Positions 41,976 to 50,225 of a stretch of 64,000 nt of DNA are shown one piece after another. The stretch's first letter is position 1. Every line of letters starts with the position of its first letter. The translations under genes were made by a program, and so were the position numbers. The notes under the pieces are model-generated. The model saw only the letters and a program-made list of their open reading frames with translations, ran no database searches and was not told the DNA's origin. Location: contig JAEWRI010000023.1 in the NCBI GenBank assembly GCA_023460085.1, positions 284,503 through 348,502 of the forward strand. The letters run 5' to 3'. Source of the DNA: Bacillota bacterium. Lineage in GTDB: Bacteria > Bacillota > Clostridia > Christensenellales > SZUA-584.

Positions 41976-43886
41976 ATGGACCATACGATGGCGGAAAGCG
42001 CCTACGGCGCCTCGCAGATACAGGTGCTGGAGGGCCTTGAGCCTGTGCGCAAACGCCCGGGCATGTACATCGGTTCTACCGATGTGCGCGGCCTGCACCA
42101 CCTTGTCTACGAAATTGTGGACAATTCCATCGACGAAGCGATGGGAGGATACTGCGATCACATTACGGTAACGCTGCTTGCGGACGGCGGCGCGCGCATC
42201 GAGGACAACGGCCGGGGAATTCCCGTGGGCATACAGCAGCAGACGGGTAAATCCGCGCTGGAGGTCGCGCTGACCATACTGCACGCGGGCGGCAAATTCG
42301 GCGGCGAGGGCTACAAGGTTTCCGGCGGCCTGCACGGCGTGGGCCTGTCGGTGGTGAACGCCCTGTCCGCGCGGCTGGACGCAAAGGTAAGCCGCGAAGG
42401 CAAGGTGTTCGAGATGTCCTTTCTGCGCGGCGATCCCCAGGGCGACATCCGCGTGACCGGCGAGAGCGAGGATAACGGCACCACGATTTGCTTCTGGCCC
42501 GATCCGGAAATCTTTGAAACGACTGAATTTGTATACGACACGCTGAAGGTGCGCCTGCGCGAGCTGGCTTTTCTGAACGCCGGACTGCGCATCTGCCTTA
42601 TCGACGAGCGCACCGGCGCGAAGAACGATTACTGCTTCGAGGGCGGCATCGTGCACTTCGTGAACTACTTAAACAAGAACAAAGCGGTATTGCATCCGCA
42701 GCCCATCTATTTCATGGTGGAGAAGGATAAGGCGAGCGTCGAGATCGCCATGCAGTACAACGATTCCTACAACGAAAACATATACTCCTACGCCAACAAC
42801 ATTCCGACGCACGAGGGCGGTACGCATCTGATGGGCTTTAAATCCGGCCTCACGCGCGTGATGAACGACTATGCCCGGCGATTCGGCATGGTGAAGGAGA
42901 AGGACGAAAATCTGGCGGGCGAGGACATCCGCGAAGGCCTTACGGCCATCATCAACGTAAAGCTGCAGGAGCCGCAGTTCGAGGGGCAGACGAAGACCAA
43001 GCTGGGCAACAGCGAGATCCGCCCGCTGGTGGACAGCGCCCTGGGTGAGGAGCTGAAGGCGTTTCTGGAGGAAAACCCTGCCACGGCGAAGGATATTCTC
43101 AACAAATGCCTCATCGCGCGGCACGCGCGGGAAGCGGCCCGGCACGCGCGCGAGCTGACGCGCCGGAAGAGTGCGCTGGAAAGCGCGGCACTTCCCGGCA
43201 AGCTGGCGGACTGCTCGGAACGCGACGCCGACAAGTGCGAGATCTTCATCGTGGAGGGCGACAGCGCGGGCGGCAGCGCCAAACAGGGGCGCGACCGGCG
43301 CTTTCAGGCCATACTTCCCCTGCGCGGCAAGATACTCAACGTGGAGAAGACGCGGCAGGACAAGGCGCTGGCCAACGCGGAGATCAAAGCCATGGCGACG
43401 GCGTTCGGCGCGGGCATCGGCGACGAGTTCGATGTGGATAAGCTGCGGTACAACCGCATCATCTGCATGACGGATGCCGACGTGGACGGCAGCCATATCC
43501 GCATATTGCTGCTCACGTTCTTCTACCGCTACATGCGGGAGCTCATCGAGCGCGGGCACGTGTTTATCGCGCAGCCGCCGCTTTACAAGGTGGCCAAGAG
43601 CAAGAGCGAGACGTACCTTTACAGCGATGAAGCGCTGGAGAAACATCTTGCGGAAGTTGGCAAAGAGGGCGCAGTCATTCAGCGCTACAAGGGTCTTGGC
43701 GAGATGAATCCGGATCAGCTCTGGGAGACGACGATGGATCCGGCGAACCGCACGCTGCTGCAGGTGACGCTGGAGAACGCCATCGAGGCGGAAGAAATAT
43801 TCACCGTGCTCATGGGCGACGCGGTGGAGCCGCGGCGGGAGTTTATTGAACAGAACGCCAAGCTTGTCGTCAACCTGGACGTGTAA
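41976..43886 (+). CDS. gyrB: DNA gyrase subunit B
   Basis: The 636-aa ATPase subunit of gyrase. The GHKL ATP-binding part has VLEGLEPVRKRPGMYIGSTDVRGLHHLVYEIVDNSIDEA, RIEDNGRGIPVGIQ and GGKFGGEGYKVSGGLHGVG. The TOPRIM domain has EIFIVEGDSAGGSAKQGRDRRFQAILPLRGKILNVEK and MTDADVDGSHIR with the metal-binding acidic residues, and the C-terminus is of usual length. A GAAGGAGAAGCC ribosome site precedes the ATG. gyrA follows 12 nt later. Confidence 0.97.
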   Translation: MDHTMAESAYGASQIQVLEGLEPVRKRPGMYIGSTDVRGLHHLVYEIVDNSIDEAMGGYCDHITVTLLADGGARIEDNGRGIPVGIQQQTGKSALEVALTILHAGGKFGGEGYKVSGGLHGVGLSVVNALSARLDAKVSREGKVFEMSFLRGDPQGDIRVTGESEDNGTTICFWPDPEIFETTEFVYDTLKVRLRELAFLNAGLRICLIDERTGAKNDYCFEGGIVHFVNYLNKNKAVLHPQPIYFMVEKDKASVEIAMQYNDSYNENIYSYANNIPTHEGGTHLMGFKSGLTRVMNDYARRFGMVKEKDENLAGEDIREGLTAIINVKLQEPQFEGQTKTKLGNSEIRPLVDSALGEELKAFLEENPATAKDILNKCLIARHAREAARHARELTRRKSALESAALPGKLADCSERDADKCEIFIVEGDSAGGSAKQGRDRRFQAILPLRGKILNVEKTRQDKALANAEIKAMATAFGAGIGDEFDVDKLRYNRIICMTDADVDGSHIRILLLTFFYRYMRELIERGHVFIAQPPLYKVAKSKSETYLYSDEALEKHLAEVGKEGAVIQRYKGLGEMNPDQLWETTMDPANRTLLQVTLENAIEAEEIFTVLMGDAVEPRREFIEQNAKLVVNLDV

Positions 43887-43898
43887 GGAGGCCTCGCA

Positions 43899-46358
43899 TT
43901 GGAAGAGAATAAAGCAAAGGCAATATTGCCTGTTGATATTGAGCATGAGATGAAAACGTCGTTCATCTCGTACGCCATGGCGGTCATCATCAACCGCGCG
44001 CTGCCCGACGTACGGGACGGACTGAAGCCGGTGCACCGACGCATACTGCATTCCATGAACGAGCTGGGCGTCACGCCCGACAAGCCGTTTCGCAAGAGTG
44101 CGCGCATCGTGGGCGACGTGCTGGGCAAGTACCATCCCCACGGCGATTCCGCGGTGTACCTCTCCATGGTGCGCATGGCGCAGGATTTTTCCACGCGGCA
44201 TCTGCTGGTTTCGGGGCACGGCAACTTCGGCAGCGTGGACGGAGACGCGCCCGCCGCAATGCGTTACACCGAGGCGAGGCTCTCCCCCATGGCCATGGAG
44301 CTGCTGCGCGACATCGAAAAAGATACGGTGGATTTTTACCCGAACTTCGACGAGACGCTGATGCAGCCCTCCGTGCTGCCCTCCAAGTTTCCCAACCTGC
44401 TGGTGAACGGCACCGGCGGCATCGCGGTGGGCATGGCGACCAACATTCCGCCGCACAACCTCGCAGAAACCATCAACGCGGCGGTGTGTCTCATCGACAA
44501 CCCGGACGCCACGGTGGACGACCTCATGGAGCACGTGAAGGGGCCGGACTTCCCCACCGGCGGCATCGTAATCGGTATGGCGGGCATATCGCAGGCATAT
44601 CGCACGGGCCGCGGCCGCATCGTCGTGCGCGCCAAGGCGGAGATCGAGGAGTTTAAGGCCAACCGGCAGCGCATACTTGTCAGCGAGATTCCCTATCAGG
44701 TAAATAAAGCCGCGCTGATCACGCGCATCGCGGAGCTGGTGCAGGACAAGATCATCGAAGGCATCTCCGACATCCGTGATGAGAGCGATAAAAGCGGTAT
44801 GCGCATCGTCATCGAGCTAAAAAAGGATGTCAACGCGAACGTCATCCTGAATCGACTGTACAAGCATACGCAGATGCAGGATACCTTCGGGGTGATCATG
44901 ATTGCGCTGGTCGATGGTGAGCCGCGCGTGTTGAACCTGAAGGAGATATTATACTACTACCTTCAGCATCAGAAGATTGTCATTGAGCGCCGCACGCGCT
45001 ATGAGCTGGAAAAGGCCAAGGCGCGCGCTCATATACTCGAGGGCTTGATCATTGCGCTGGACAACATCGACGAGATCGTGGAGATGATTAAAACCTCGCC
45101 CGATGTGCCGACCGCGCGGGAGAGACTCATCAGCCGCTTCGCGCTGTCCGACAAGCAGGCGCAGGCCATACTGGATATGCGGCTGCAGCGCCTTACGGGT
45201 CTGGAGCGCGACCGCATCATGGAGGAGTACAATAAGCTCCAGGAACGTATCGCGTACTATAATCAGGTGCTTTCTACGCCCCAGATGGTATGGGACATTA
45301 TCAAGCAGGAAATGCTGGAGATCAGGGACAAATACGCTGACGCGCGCCGCACCGAGATTACCATGACGGCGGATGACATCGATTTGGACGAGCTTATTCA
45401 GGAAGAGGAGATGGTGGTGACGCTGACGCACTTCGGCTATGTCAAACGCATCAGCTCCAGCGCGTACCGCACCCAGAAGCGCGGCGGCAAGGGGATTACC
45501 GGGTTGTCCACGCGAGAGGAAGATTTCGTGGAGCACGTGATGGTGACCTCGACGCACAGCAACCTGCTGTTCTTTACGAATCAGGGCCGCGTATACCGGC
45601 GCAAATGCTACGAGCTGCCCGAAACGGGCCGTACCGCGAAGGGCATGGCGATTGTCAACCTGCTTCAGCTCTCGGCGGGAGAGAAAGTCTCCGCGGTGTT
45701 CCCGATGTCGGATAACCCGGACGACGGCACGATGCTCGTCATCGCCACGCACAACGGCTTTATCAAGAAGACGCCGCTCAGCGAGTTCCGCAATATCCGC
45801 CAAAGCGGCCTTATCGCCATTGGCCTGAGGGACGGGGACGAGCTGATAGGCGTGCTGGAGACGAGCGGCAGCGACGAACTGATACTGGGAACCGCGCAGG
45901 GTATGTCGGTGACGTTCTCGGAGGAGGATGTGCGCGACATGGGCCGCACCGCGATGGGCGTGAAGGCGGCGGAGCTGCGCGAAGGCGACAACGTCGTGGG
46001 CATCGGTGTGGTGCGCGAGGGTGCGGAGGTACTGGTCATTTCTGAAAACGGTTATGGCAAGCGTACGCCGCTCTCCGAGTACCGGCTGCAGAAACGCGGC
46101 GGCATCGGCATCAAGACACTGAACGTCACGGAAAAAACGGGCGGAATGTGTGCGCTGATCATCGTGGACGGCACGGAGGACGTGATGCTGATCAACGACT
46201 CCGGCGTTATCATCCGTACCAAGGTGGCGGAAATCTCAGTCATCGGGCGCGATACGCAGGGCGTGCGGCTCATGAATATCGGCGAGGGCGAGCGCGTGGC
46301 CTCGGTGACACTCGCAAGCCCGGAGGATGACGAAAGCGAGGAGGAAGTCCAAGGCTGA
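43899..46358 (+). CDS. gyrA: DNA gyrase subunit A
   Basis: The 819-aa breakage-rejoining subunit. The N-terminal part reads EMKTSFISYAMAVIINRALPDVRDGLKPVHRRIL, with the catalytic tyrosine Y123 in AAMRYTEARLSP. The C-terminal beta-pinwheel includes the GyrA box-like QKRGGKGI and five further blades. Translation starts at TTG with AAGGAGG upstream. The quinolone-determining loop reads HPHGDSAVYLSMVRMAQDF: the serine equivalent to E. coli Ser83 is present (S84), but the position equivalent to Asp87 is leucine (L88, codon CTC). Confidence 0.97.
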   Translation: MEENKAKAILPVDIEHEMKTSFISYAMAVIINRALPDVRDGLKPVHRRILHSMNELGVTPDKPFRKSARIVGDVLGKYHPHGDSAVYLSMVRMAQDFSTRHLLVSGHGNFGSVDGDAPAAMRYTEARLSPMAMELLRDIEKDTVDFYPNFDETLMQPSVLPSKFPNLLVNGTGGIAVGMATNIPPHNLAETINAAVCLIDNPDATVDDLMEHVKGPDFPTGGIVIGMAGISQAYRTGRGRIVVRAKAEIEEFKANRQRILVSEIPYQVNKAALITRIAELVQDKIIEGISDIRDESDKSGMRIVIELKKDVNANVILNRLYKHTQMQDTFGVIMIALVDGEPRVLNLKEILYYYLQHQKIVIERRTRYELEKAKARAHILEGLIIALDNIDEIVEMIKTSPDVPTARERLISRFALSDKQAQAILDMRLQRLTGLERDRIMEEYNKLQERIAYYNQVLSTPQMVWDIIKQEMLEIRDKYADARRTEITMTADDIDLDELIQEEEMVVTLTHFGYVKRISSSAYRTQKRGGKGITGLSTREEDFVEHVMVTSTHSNLLFFTNQGRVYRRKCYELPETGRTAKGMAIVNLLQLSAGEKVSAVFPMSDNPDDGTMLVIATHNGFIKKTPLSEFRNIRQSGLIAIGLRDGDELIGVLETSGSDELILGTAQGMSVTFSEEDVRDMGRTAMGVKAAELREGDNVVGIGVVREGAEVLVISENGYGKRTPLSEYRLQKRGGIGIKTLNVTEKTGGMCALIIVDGTEDVMLINDSGVIIRTKVAEISVIGRDTQGVRLMNIGEGERVASVTLASPEDDESEEEVQG

Positions 46359-46393
46359 CAGCAGGCAATGGGATGTATTTTTTGTAGATGCTA

Positions 46394-46422
46394 TTGAAAA
46401 TATATACCATATGTTGTACAAT
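46394..46422 (+). promoter_or_regulatory. promoter of the solute-binding-like gene
   Basis: TTGAAA (46394-46399), 17 nt, TACAAT (46417-46422). It begins an approximately 245-nt leader to the TTG at 46676. The 317-bp gap after gyrA holds this promoter and the long hairpin described next, and no credible gene. Confidence 0.65.
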
Positions 46423-46536
46423 GCGCGTGATGGGTTGAAAACAGCGCGTATTCCTTCAACAAACGCCGCGATTTGCTGTTACCGTGTAGAGGGGGCTTCT
46501 TACCAAAACATTATACAGAAGGAATACACCAGGTTC

Positions 46537-46606
46537 GGAGCCGCATCAAAAGCCAAGTTGCAGGGCCGCGCAGGGCGGGGAGCGACGAATCTTTTGCTGC
46601 GGCTCC
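46537..46606 (+). promoter_or_regulatory. long inverted repeat in the leader of the solute-binding-like gene
   Basis: GGAGCCGCATCAAAAG (46537-46552) can pair with CTTTTGCTGCGGCTCC (46591-46606) over 16 positions with one mismatch, around a 38-nt GC-rich loop. The stem falls in the transcribed leader 70 nt before the start codon. It has no T-run, so simple termination is unlikely; a regulatory RNA or a small palindromic insertion are the alternatives. Confidence 0.5.
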
Positions 46607-46675
46607 GCCTATTTTCGGGGAGGTATCCGGTAAGCACTGCTTTCGGGATGGTTTCCCGGGGTTAAGGGAGGCCCG

Positions 46676-47572
46676 TTGAAGTATCGGAAAAAGCGGCTGC
46701 TGCTGCTCAAAAAAAAGCATATCGTGATCATCTGCGTGCTGTTGTTCGCGATTCTGGCCACGTTTGTCATCGTCAAGCTGACGGAGGCATCGCGCGAGCG
46801 GGCTGCAGAGCAGCAAGCGGTTCAGGCACAGCTGGACGCCGGGCTGCTGCGCGTCGGCTTGCGCGGCGACATGAAGCAGCTGTGCGCCTACAATACGGAA
46901 ACCGGCCAGTACGAAGGGCTGGAAAAGGACATTGCCGACGAGTTGATTGCGCACGTTTTTGAGGATAAATTGCTGGTGCAGTACGTGGAGGTCAACTCCC
47001 GCACAAAGGATGCTCTTTTGAAGATAGATGAAATCGATATGGCGCTGGGTGCGTCCCTTGATACGGGCAAGAGCGGAATCCGCTATACGGTGCCGTACTT
47101 TGCGGACGCGTGCGCGTTTCTCGTAATGGAGGGCGGCATTACTTCGGAGCTGGGCCTTTCGGGTGGCGTTATCGCGGTGGTGCAGAATTCGATGCCCGCG
47201 CTGGACAGCAGCGAAACCGAGGATGCTACCAACCTGGATGACTACCTTGCAGCTCAGGGAATTACGGCGACGGTTAAAGTATACGCGTCCTACCCGGAAG
47301 CGGTGCAGGCACTGTCGGACGGGTTTGTGCAGGGCGTCTGTGCCTCCGAAAACGATCTGAAAATATTCGGGCGGTCCGGTATGCTGCTGCTGGCGGAGCG
47401 GTTTATGCCGTGCCGCTACTGCGTGCAGTTCGCGCAGAGCGACGAGGCGCTGAGGACGGTATTCAGCAAGGCGATTGCGCAGATGCAGGAGGATGGCACG
47501 CTGGCGGCGCTGGTCGGCAAGTGGGGATTGACCGATTATTCCGCGCTGCCGGATGTGAACGAAGGAACATAA
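46676..47572 (+). CDS. membrane-anchored solute-binding protein family 3 domain protein
   Basis: A 298-aa protein. A basic N-terminus and one transmembrane helix (HIVIICVLLFAILATFVIVKL) replace the usual signal peptide and lipobox. The exported domain resembles family 3 periplasmic-binding proteins for amino acids: LRVGLRGDMKQLCAYNTETGQYEGLEKDIADELIAHVF, the mid-part DMALGASLDTGKSGIRYTVPYFADACAFLVM, and the end LRTVFSKAIAQMQEDGTLAALVGKWGL. No permease or ATPase genes follow, so it may be a sensor or an orphan receptor rather than a transporter. The start is TTG with AGGGAGG upstream. Confidence 0.82.
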   Translation: MKYRKKRLLLLKKKHIVIICVLLFAILATFVIVKLTEASRERAAEQQAVQAQLDAGLLRVGLRGDMKQLCAYNTETGQYEGLEKDIADELIAHVFEDKLLVQYVEVNSRTKDALLKIDEIDMALGASLDTGKSGIRYTVPYFADACAFLVMEGGITSELGLSGGVIAVVQNSMPALDSSETEDATNLDDYLAAQGITATVKVYASYPEAVQALSDGFVQGVCASENDLKIFGRSGMLLLAERFMPCRYCVQFAQSDEALRTVFSKAIAQMQEDGTLAALVGKWGLTDYSALPDVNEGT

Positions 47573-47624
47573 GCGCGCGCGGGTTGCGGCGTTATCGCGG
47601 CCCGGCGCTGACGGAGGATTGAAC

Positions 47625-49532
47625 ATGAAAAGCGGACTGGTGCGCGTAGCGGCCGCCGTGCCACGGGTGGCAGTGGGAAATATCGAGAAGAACCGGCGCG
47701 AGATCGCGGGAATGATGCGGGATGCGGACAGCAATGGCGTATCGGTGGTGGTATTTCCGGAGCTCAGCCTGACTTCCTATACGCTGGGGGATCTGTTTCG
47801 CCAGCGCAGCGTGCGCGATCAGAGCGAAGCGGAGCTGGTCGTGCTGCTGGAAGAGACGAAGACGCTGTCCCCGGTGGGCATCATCGGCATGCCCGTGTAT
47901 TTTGGGGACAAGCTTTACAACACGGCGGCGGTTTTTCAGTCCGGAAAACTGCTGGGCGTCGTACCCAAAGCGTACATCCCCAACTATCAGGAGTATTACG
48001 AACAGCGCTGGTTCGCGTCGGGCATCAGCCTGGAAGGGCAGAGCATCCGCCTCGCGGGGCAGGAAGCGCCATTTGGTACGGATGTGCTGTTTGAATGCGG
48101 CGAAGTGCCCGATCTGGTGATGGGCGTGGAGCTTTGTGAGGACCTCTGGGTGCCGTTCCCGCCGCATTCCTTTGCAGCAATGTCGGGAGCGACGCTGTGC
48201 GTCAATATCTCCGCCAGCAACGAACTGGCAGGGAAAAGCGAATATCGTCGCGAGATGATCGTGCAGCAGTCCGGGCGGTACGTTTTCGGCTATGTGTACG
48301 CCTCCGCCGGGCCGGGCGAGTCTACCACCGACGCGGTGTTCGGTGGACATATCGTGATGGCGGAGAACGGTTATCTGCTGGAAAGCTCGCCGCGCTTCTC
48401 GTTCGACGCCCATATGAGCATTACCGAAATCGATCTGCACCGTCTGACGCACGACAGGATACTGCGCAATACGTTTCAGGCGCAGCCGCCCGCGCGGCAG
48501 TACCGCCGCATAGCCTTCCGCGCGCAGGAGGCGGAGCCGCGCTTCCGCAGGGTGGAGCGCATGCCCTTTGTGCCGGACGACGCGGCCGCGCGCGCTGCGC
48601 GCTGCGAGGAAGTGTTCAACATTCAGGTGACGGCGCTGCAGCGCAGGCTGCGGCACACCGGCGCCAAAAGCATGGTCATCGGCGTTTCGGGCGGGCTGGA
48701 CTCCGCGCTGGCGCTGATGGTGGCGGCGGAGGCCGCAAGGCGCAACGGACAGAGCGGGGACGCGGTGGTGGGCGTGGTGATGCCGGGCTTTGGCAGCACC
48801 GAGGCCACGCAGTCGCTGGCACGGCGGCTGGTGACGGCTACAGGCGCGCAGCTGCGTGAAATCAGCATCGTCGAAGCCTCAAAGCACCATCTGGCGGACA
48901 TCGGCCACGGCGGCAAGGCGGATATCACCTACGAGAACGCGCAGGCTCGGGAGCGCACCCAGGTGCTGATGGATCTTTCCAATCAGCTGGGCGGTTTCGT
49001 CGTGGGCACGGGAGACCTCTCCGAGCTGGCGCTGGGCTTTTGCACCTACGCGGGAGATCAGATATCGATGTACGGCGTCAACGCGGGCGTCGCCAAAACG
49101 CTGATCCGCGAGATCGTGCTGCATGCATCGCGAAGCGACGCGGAACTGCACGAAATCGCGCGCGAGATCGTGTCCATTCCCCCGTCGCCAGAGCTGCTGC
49201 CCCCCGAGGAGGGAGCGGAGCGGCAGGATACGCAGAAGCAGATTGGCCCCTACGAGCTTAATGATTTTTTCATGTACTACATGCTGCGCTTCGAAATGGA
49301 TCCGGCGAAGATACTGATGCTGGCGGCGTACGCGTATCCCGAGTATCCGCGCGCGCAAATTAAGGAACAGCTCAAAAAGTTCTACTGGCGGTTCTTCGGC
49401 TCGCAGTTCAAGCGCTCGTGCATGCCCGACGGCCCTAAGGTGGGCAGTGTGTCGCTTTCGCCCCGGGGAGACTGGCGCATGCCTTCCGACGCGGAAGCGG
49501 AAATGTGGGTGAAGGCGCTGGATGAAGCGTAA
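47625..49532 (+). CDS. nadE: glutamine-dependent NAD+ synthetase
   Basis: A 635-aa two-domain enzyme completing NAD synthesis. The N-terminal nitrilase-type glutaminase has the Glu-Lys-Cys triad at E46 (FPELSLTSY), K115 (VVPKAYIPNY) and C171 (GVELCEDLW). The C-terminal synthetase has the P-loop SGGLDS at 355-360 and FVVGTGDLSELALGFCTYAGDQ. The start at 47625 is favoured by GGAGG 7 nt upstream over a TTG two codons before. It lies about 52 nt after the solute-binding-like gene and may share its transcript. Confidence 0.95.
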   Translation: MKSGLVRVAAAVPRVAVGNIEKNRREIAGMMRDADSNGVSVVVFPELSLTSYTLGDLFRQRSVRDQSEAELVVLLEETKTLSPVGIIGMPVYFGDKLYNTAAVFQSGKLLGVVPKAYIPNYQEYYEQRWFASGISLEGQSIRLAGQEAPFGTDVLFECGEVPDLVMGVELCEDLWVPFPPHSFAAMSGATLCVNISASNELAGKSEYRREMIVQQSGRYVFGYVYASAGPGESTTDAVFGGHIVMAENGYLLESSPRFSFDAHMSITEIDLHRLTHDRILRNTFQAQPPARQYRRIAFRAQEAEPRFRRVERMPFVPDDAAARAARCEEVFNIQVTALQRRLRHTGAKSMVIGVSGGLDSALALMVAAEAARRNGQSGDAVVGVVMPGFGSTEATQSLARRLVTATGAQLREISIVEASKHHLADIGHGGKADITYENAQARERTQVLMDLSNQLGGFVVGTGDLSELALGFCTYAGDQISMYGVNAGVAKTLIREIVLHASRSDAELHEIAREIVSIPPSPELLPPEEGAERQDTQKQIGPYELNDFFMYYMLRFEMDPAKILMLAAYAYPEYPRAQIKEQLKKFYWRFFGSQFKRSCMPDGPKVGSVSLSPRGDWRMPSDAEAEMWVKALDEA

Positions 49533-49552
49533 ATTCTTTTGCAAAGAGTGAC

Positions 49553-49592
49553 AAGGCGTGCTGTCGCGGGATTTGCGGCGCACGCCTTTTTT
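49553..49592 (+). terminator. terminator of nadE
   Basis: AAGGCGTGC (49553-49561) pairs with GCACGCCTT (49580-49588), followed by TTTT. Confidence 0.75.
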
Positions 49593-49668
49593 CAAATCTC
49601 GGAAGCCTGCCATCGGCCCATATTATCGCGTACTCAGAATGTAAATAAAAGCGCGGCATATTTGAACC

Positions 49669-49754
49669 TGTCAAGGGCCATGACGCCGCGCTTTCTGAAT
49701 CTTCAAAAATTCAAGGCTGTACCGGCCCGCGCTTGTCAAGCGCCATGACGCCGC
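49669..49754. repeat. imperfect 21-bp direct repeat at the 3' end of a membrane protein gene
   Basis: TGTCAAGGGCCATGACGCC (from 49669) recurs from 49734 with one difference (20 of 21 positions, offset 65 bp). The second copy encodes the GGVMALD end of the gene at 49711-50121, the first lies just past its stop. It looks like a local duplication of the gene tail. Confidence 0.55.
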
Positions 49755-50121
49755 CTATCAGCAGCAGTATCATCGCGAATATGCCCTGCGCGGAAAGCAG
49801 GGAAAGCCCCGCTGAGACGAGCAGCAGCGCCGCTCCGCCCCTGTCATTTTTGTTCAGCTTCGATGCGCCGATAAAGCCTGTTATCGTGGCAGCTACGGTC
49901 AGCATCAGTACGACCGTGATTGCCAGCGCAGCGATGCCCGTTGCCAGATCTATCGCTTCGTTAATGAAGGGCACCGGGGTGTTCTCCAGAAACATTGCGA
50001 TGATGCGCTCTGCCGTACCGCCGAACAGTGCAACCGCCAGCAGCCCGATGAGCAGCAGCGCAGCCGCGATGGTGTTCAGTACCGACGCGATGATGCCCAG
50101 CGTATACTCCGATCTGTACAT
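49711..50121 (-). CDS. small four-helix membrane protein
   Basis: A 136-aa protein with four predicted membrane helices: YTLGIIASVLNTIAAALLLIGLLAVALF, INEAIDLATGIAALAITVVLMLTVAATITGFIG, a short loop with SKLNKNDRGGAA, and LLLVSAGLSLLSAQGIFAMILLLIGGVMAL. It looks like the DUF4064-type family of small membrane proteins; the function is unknown. GAGGTGAT lies 4 nt before the ATG at 50121; the longer upstream frame is a shadow. A perfect palindrome sits just upstream of the ribosome site. Confidence 0.7.
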   Translation of the reverse strand: MYRSEYTLGIIASVLNTIAAALLLIGLLAVALFGGTAERIIAMFLENTPVPFINEAIDLATGIAALAITVVLMLTVAATITGFIGASKLNKNDRGGAALLLVSAGLSLLSAQGIFAMILLLIGGVMALDKRGPVQP

Positions 50122-50132
50122 GGTAATCACCT

Positions 50133-50148
50133 CATAATCATGATTATG
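50133..50148. promoter_or_regulatory. palindrome CATAATCATGATTATG before the small membrane protein gene
   Basis: A perfect 16-bp palindrome directly upstream of the ribosome site and the start at 50121. Its location is suitable for an operator, but I cannot link it to a regulator. Confidence 0.4.
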
Positions 50149-50225
50149 TGATTGCGCTGCCGGGAATGCCGGTAACGCAAACCTTCCGGAAATAAAAAGC
50201 CCGCGCAATGGCGGGCAATGTCTGC

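Noticed and set aside
42669..44534. A 621-codon open frame antisense to gyrB/gyrA
   Set aside because: It spans the junction of two highly conserved genes on the other strand; the translation is low-complexity and His/Arg/Val-rich.
46327..46665. A 112-codon frame in the gap after gyrA
   Set aside because: No ribosome site, it begins inside gyrA, and it covers the promoter and hairpin leader. The sequence has no family features.
46423..46675. T-box or amino-acid riboswitch before the solute-binding-like gene
   Set aside because: The T-box sequence AGGGTGGNACCGCG and its specifier arrangement are absent, and there is no terminator T-run.
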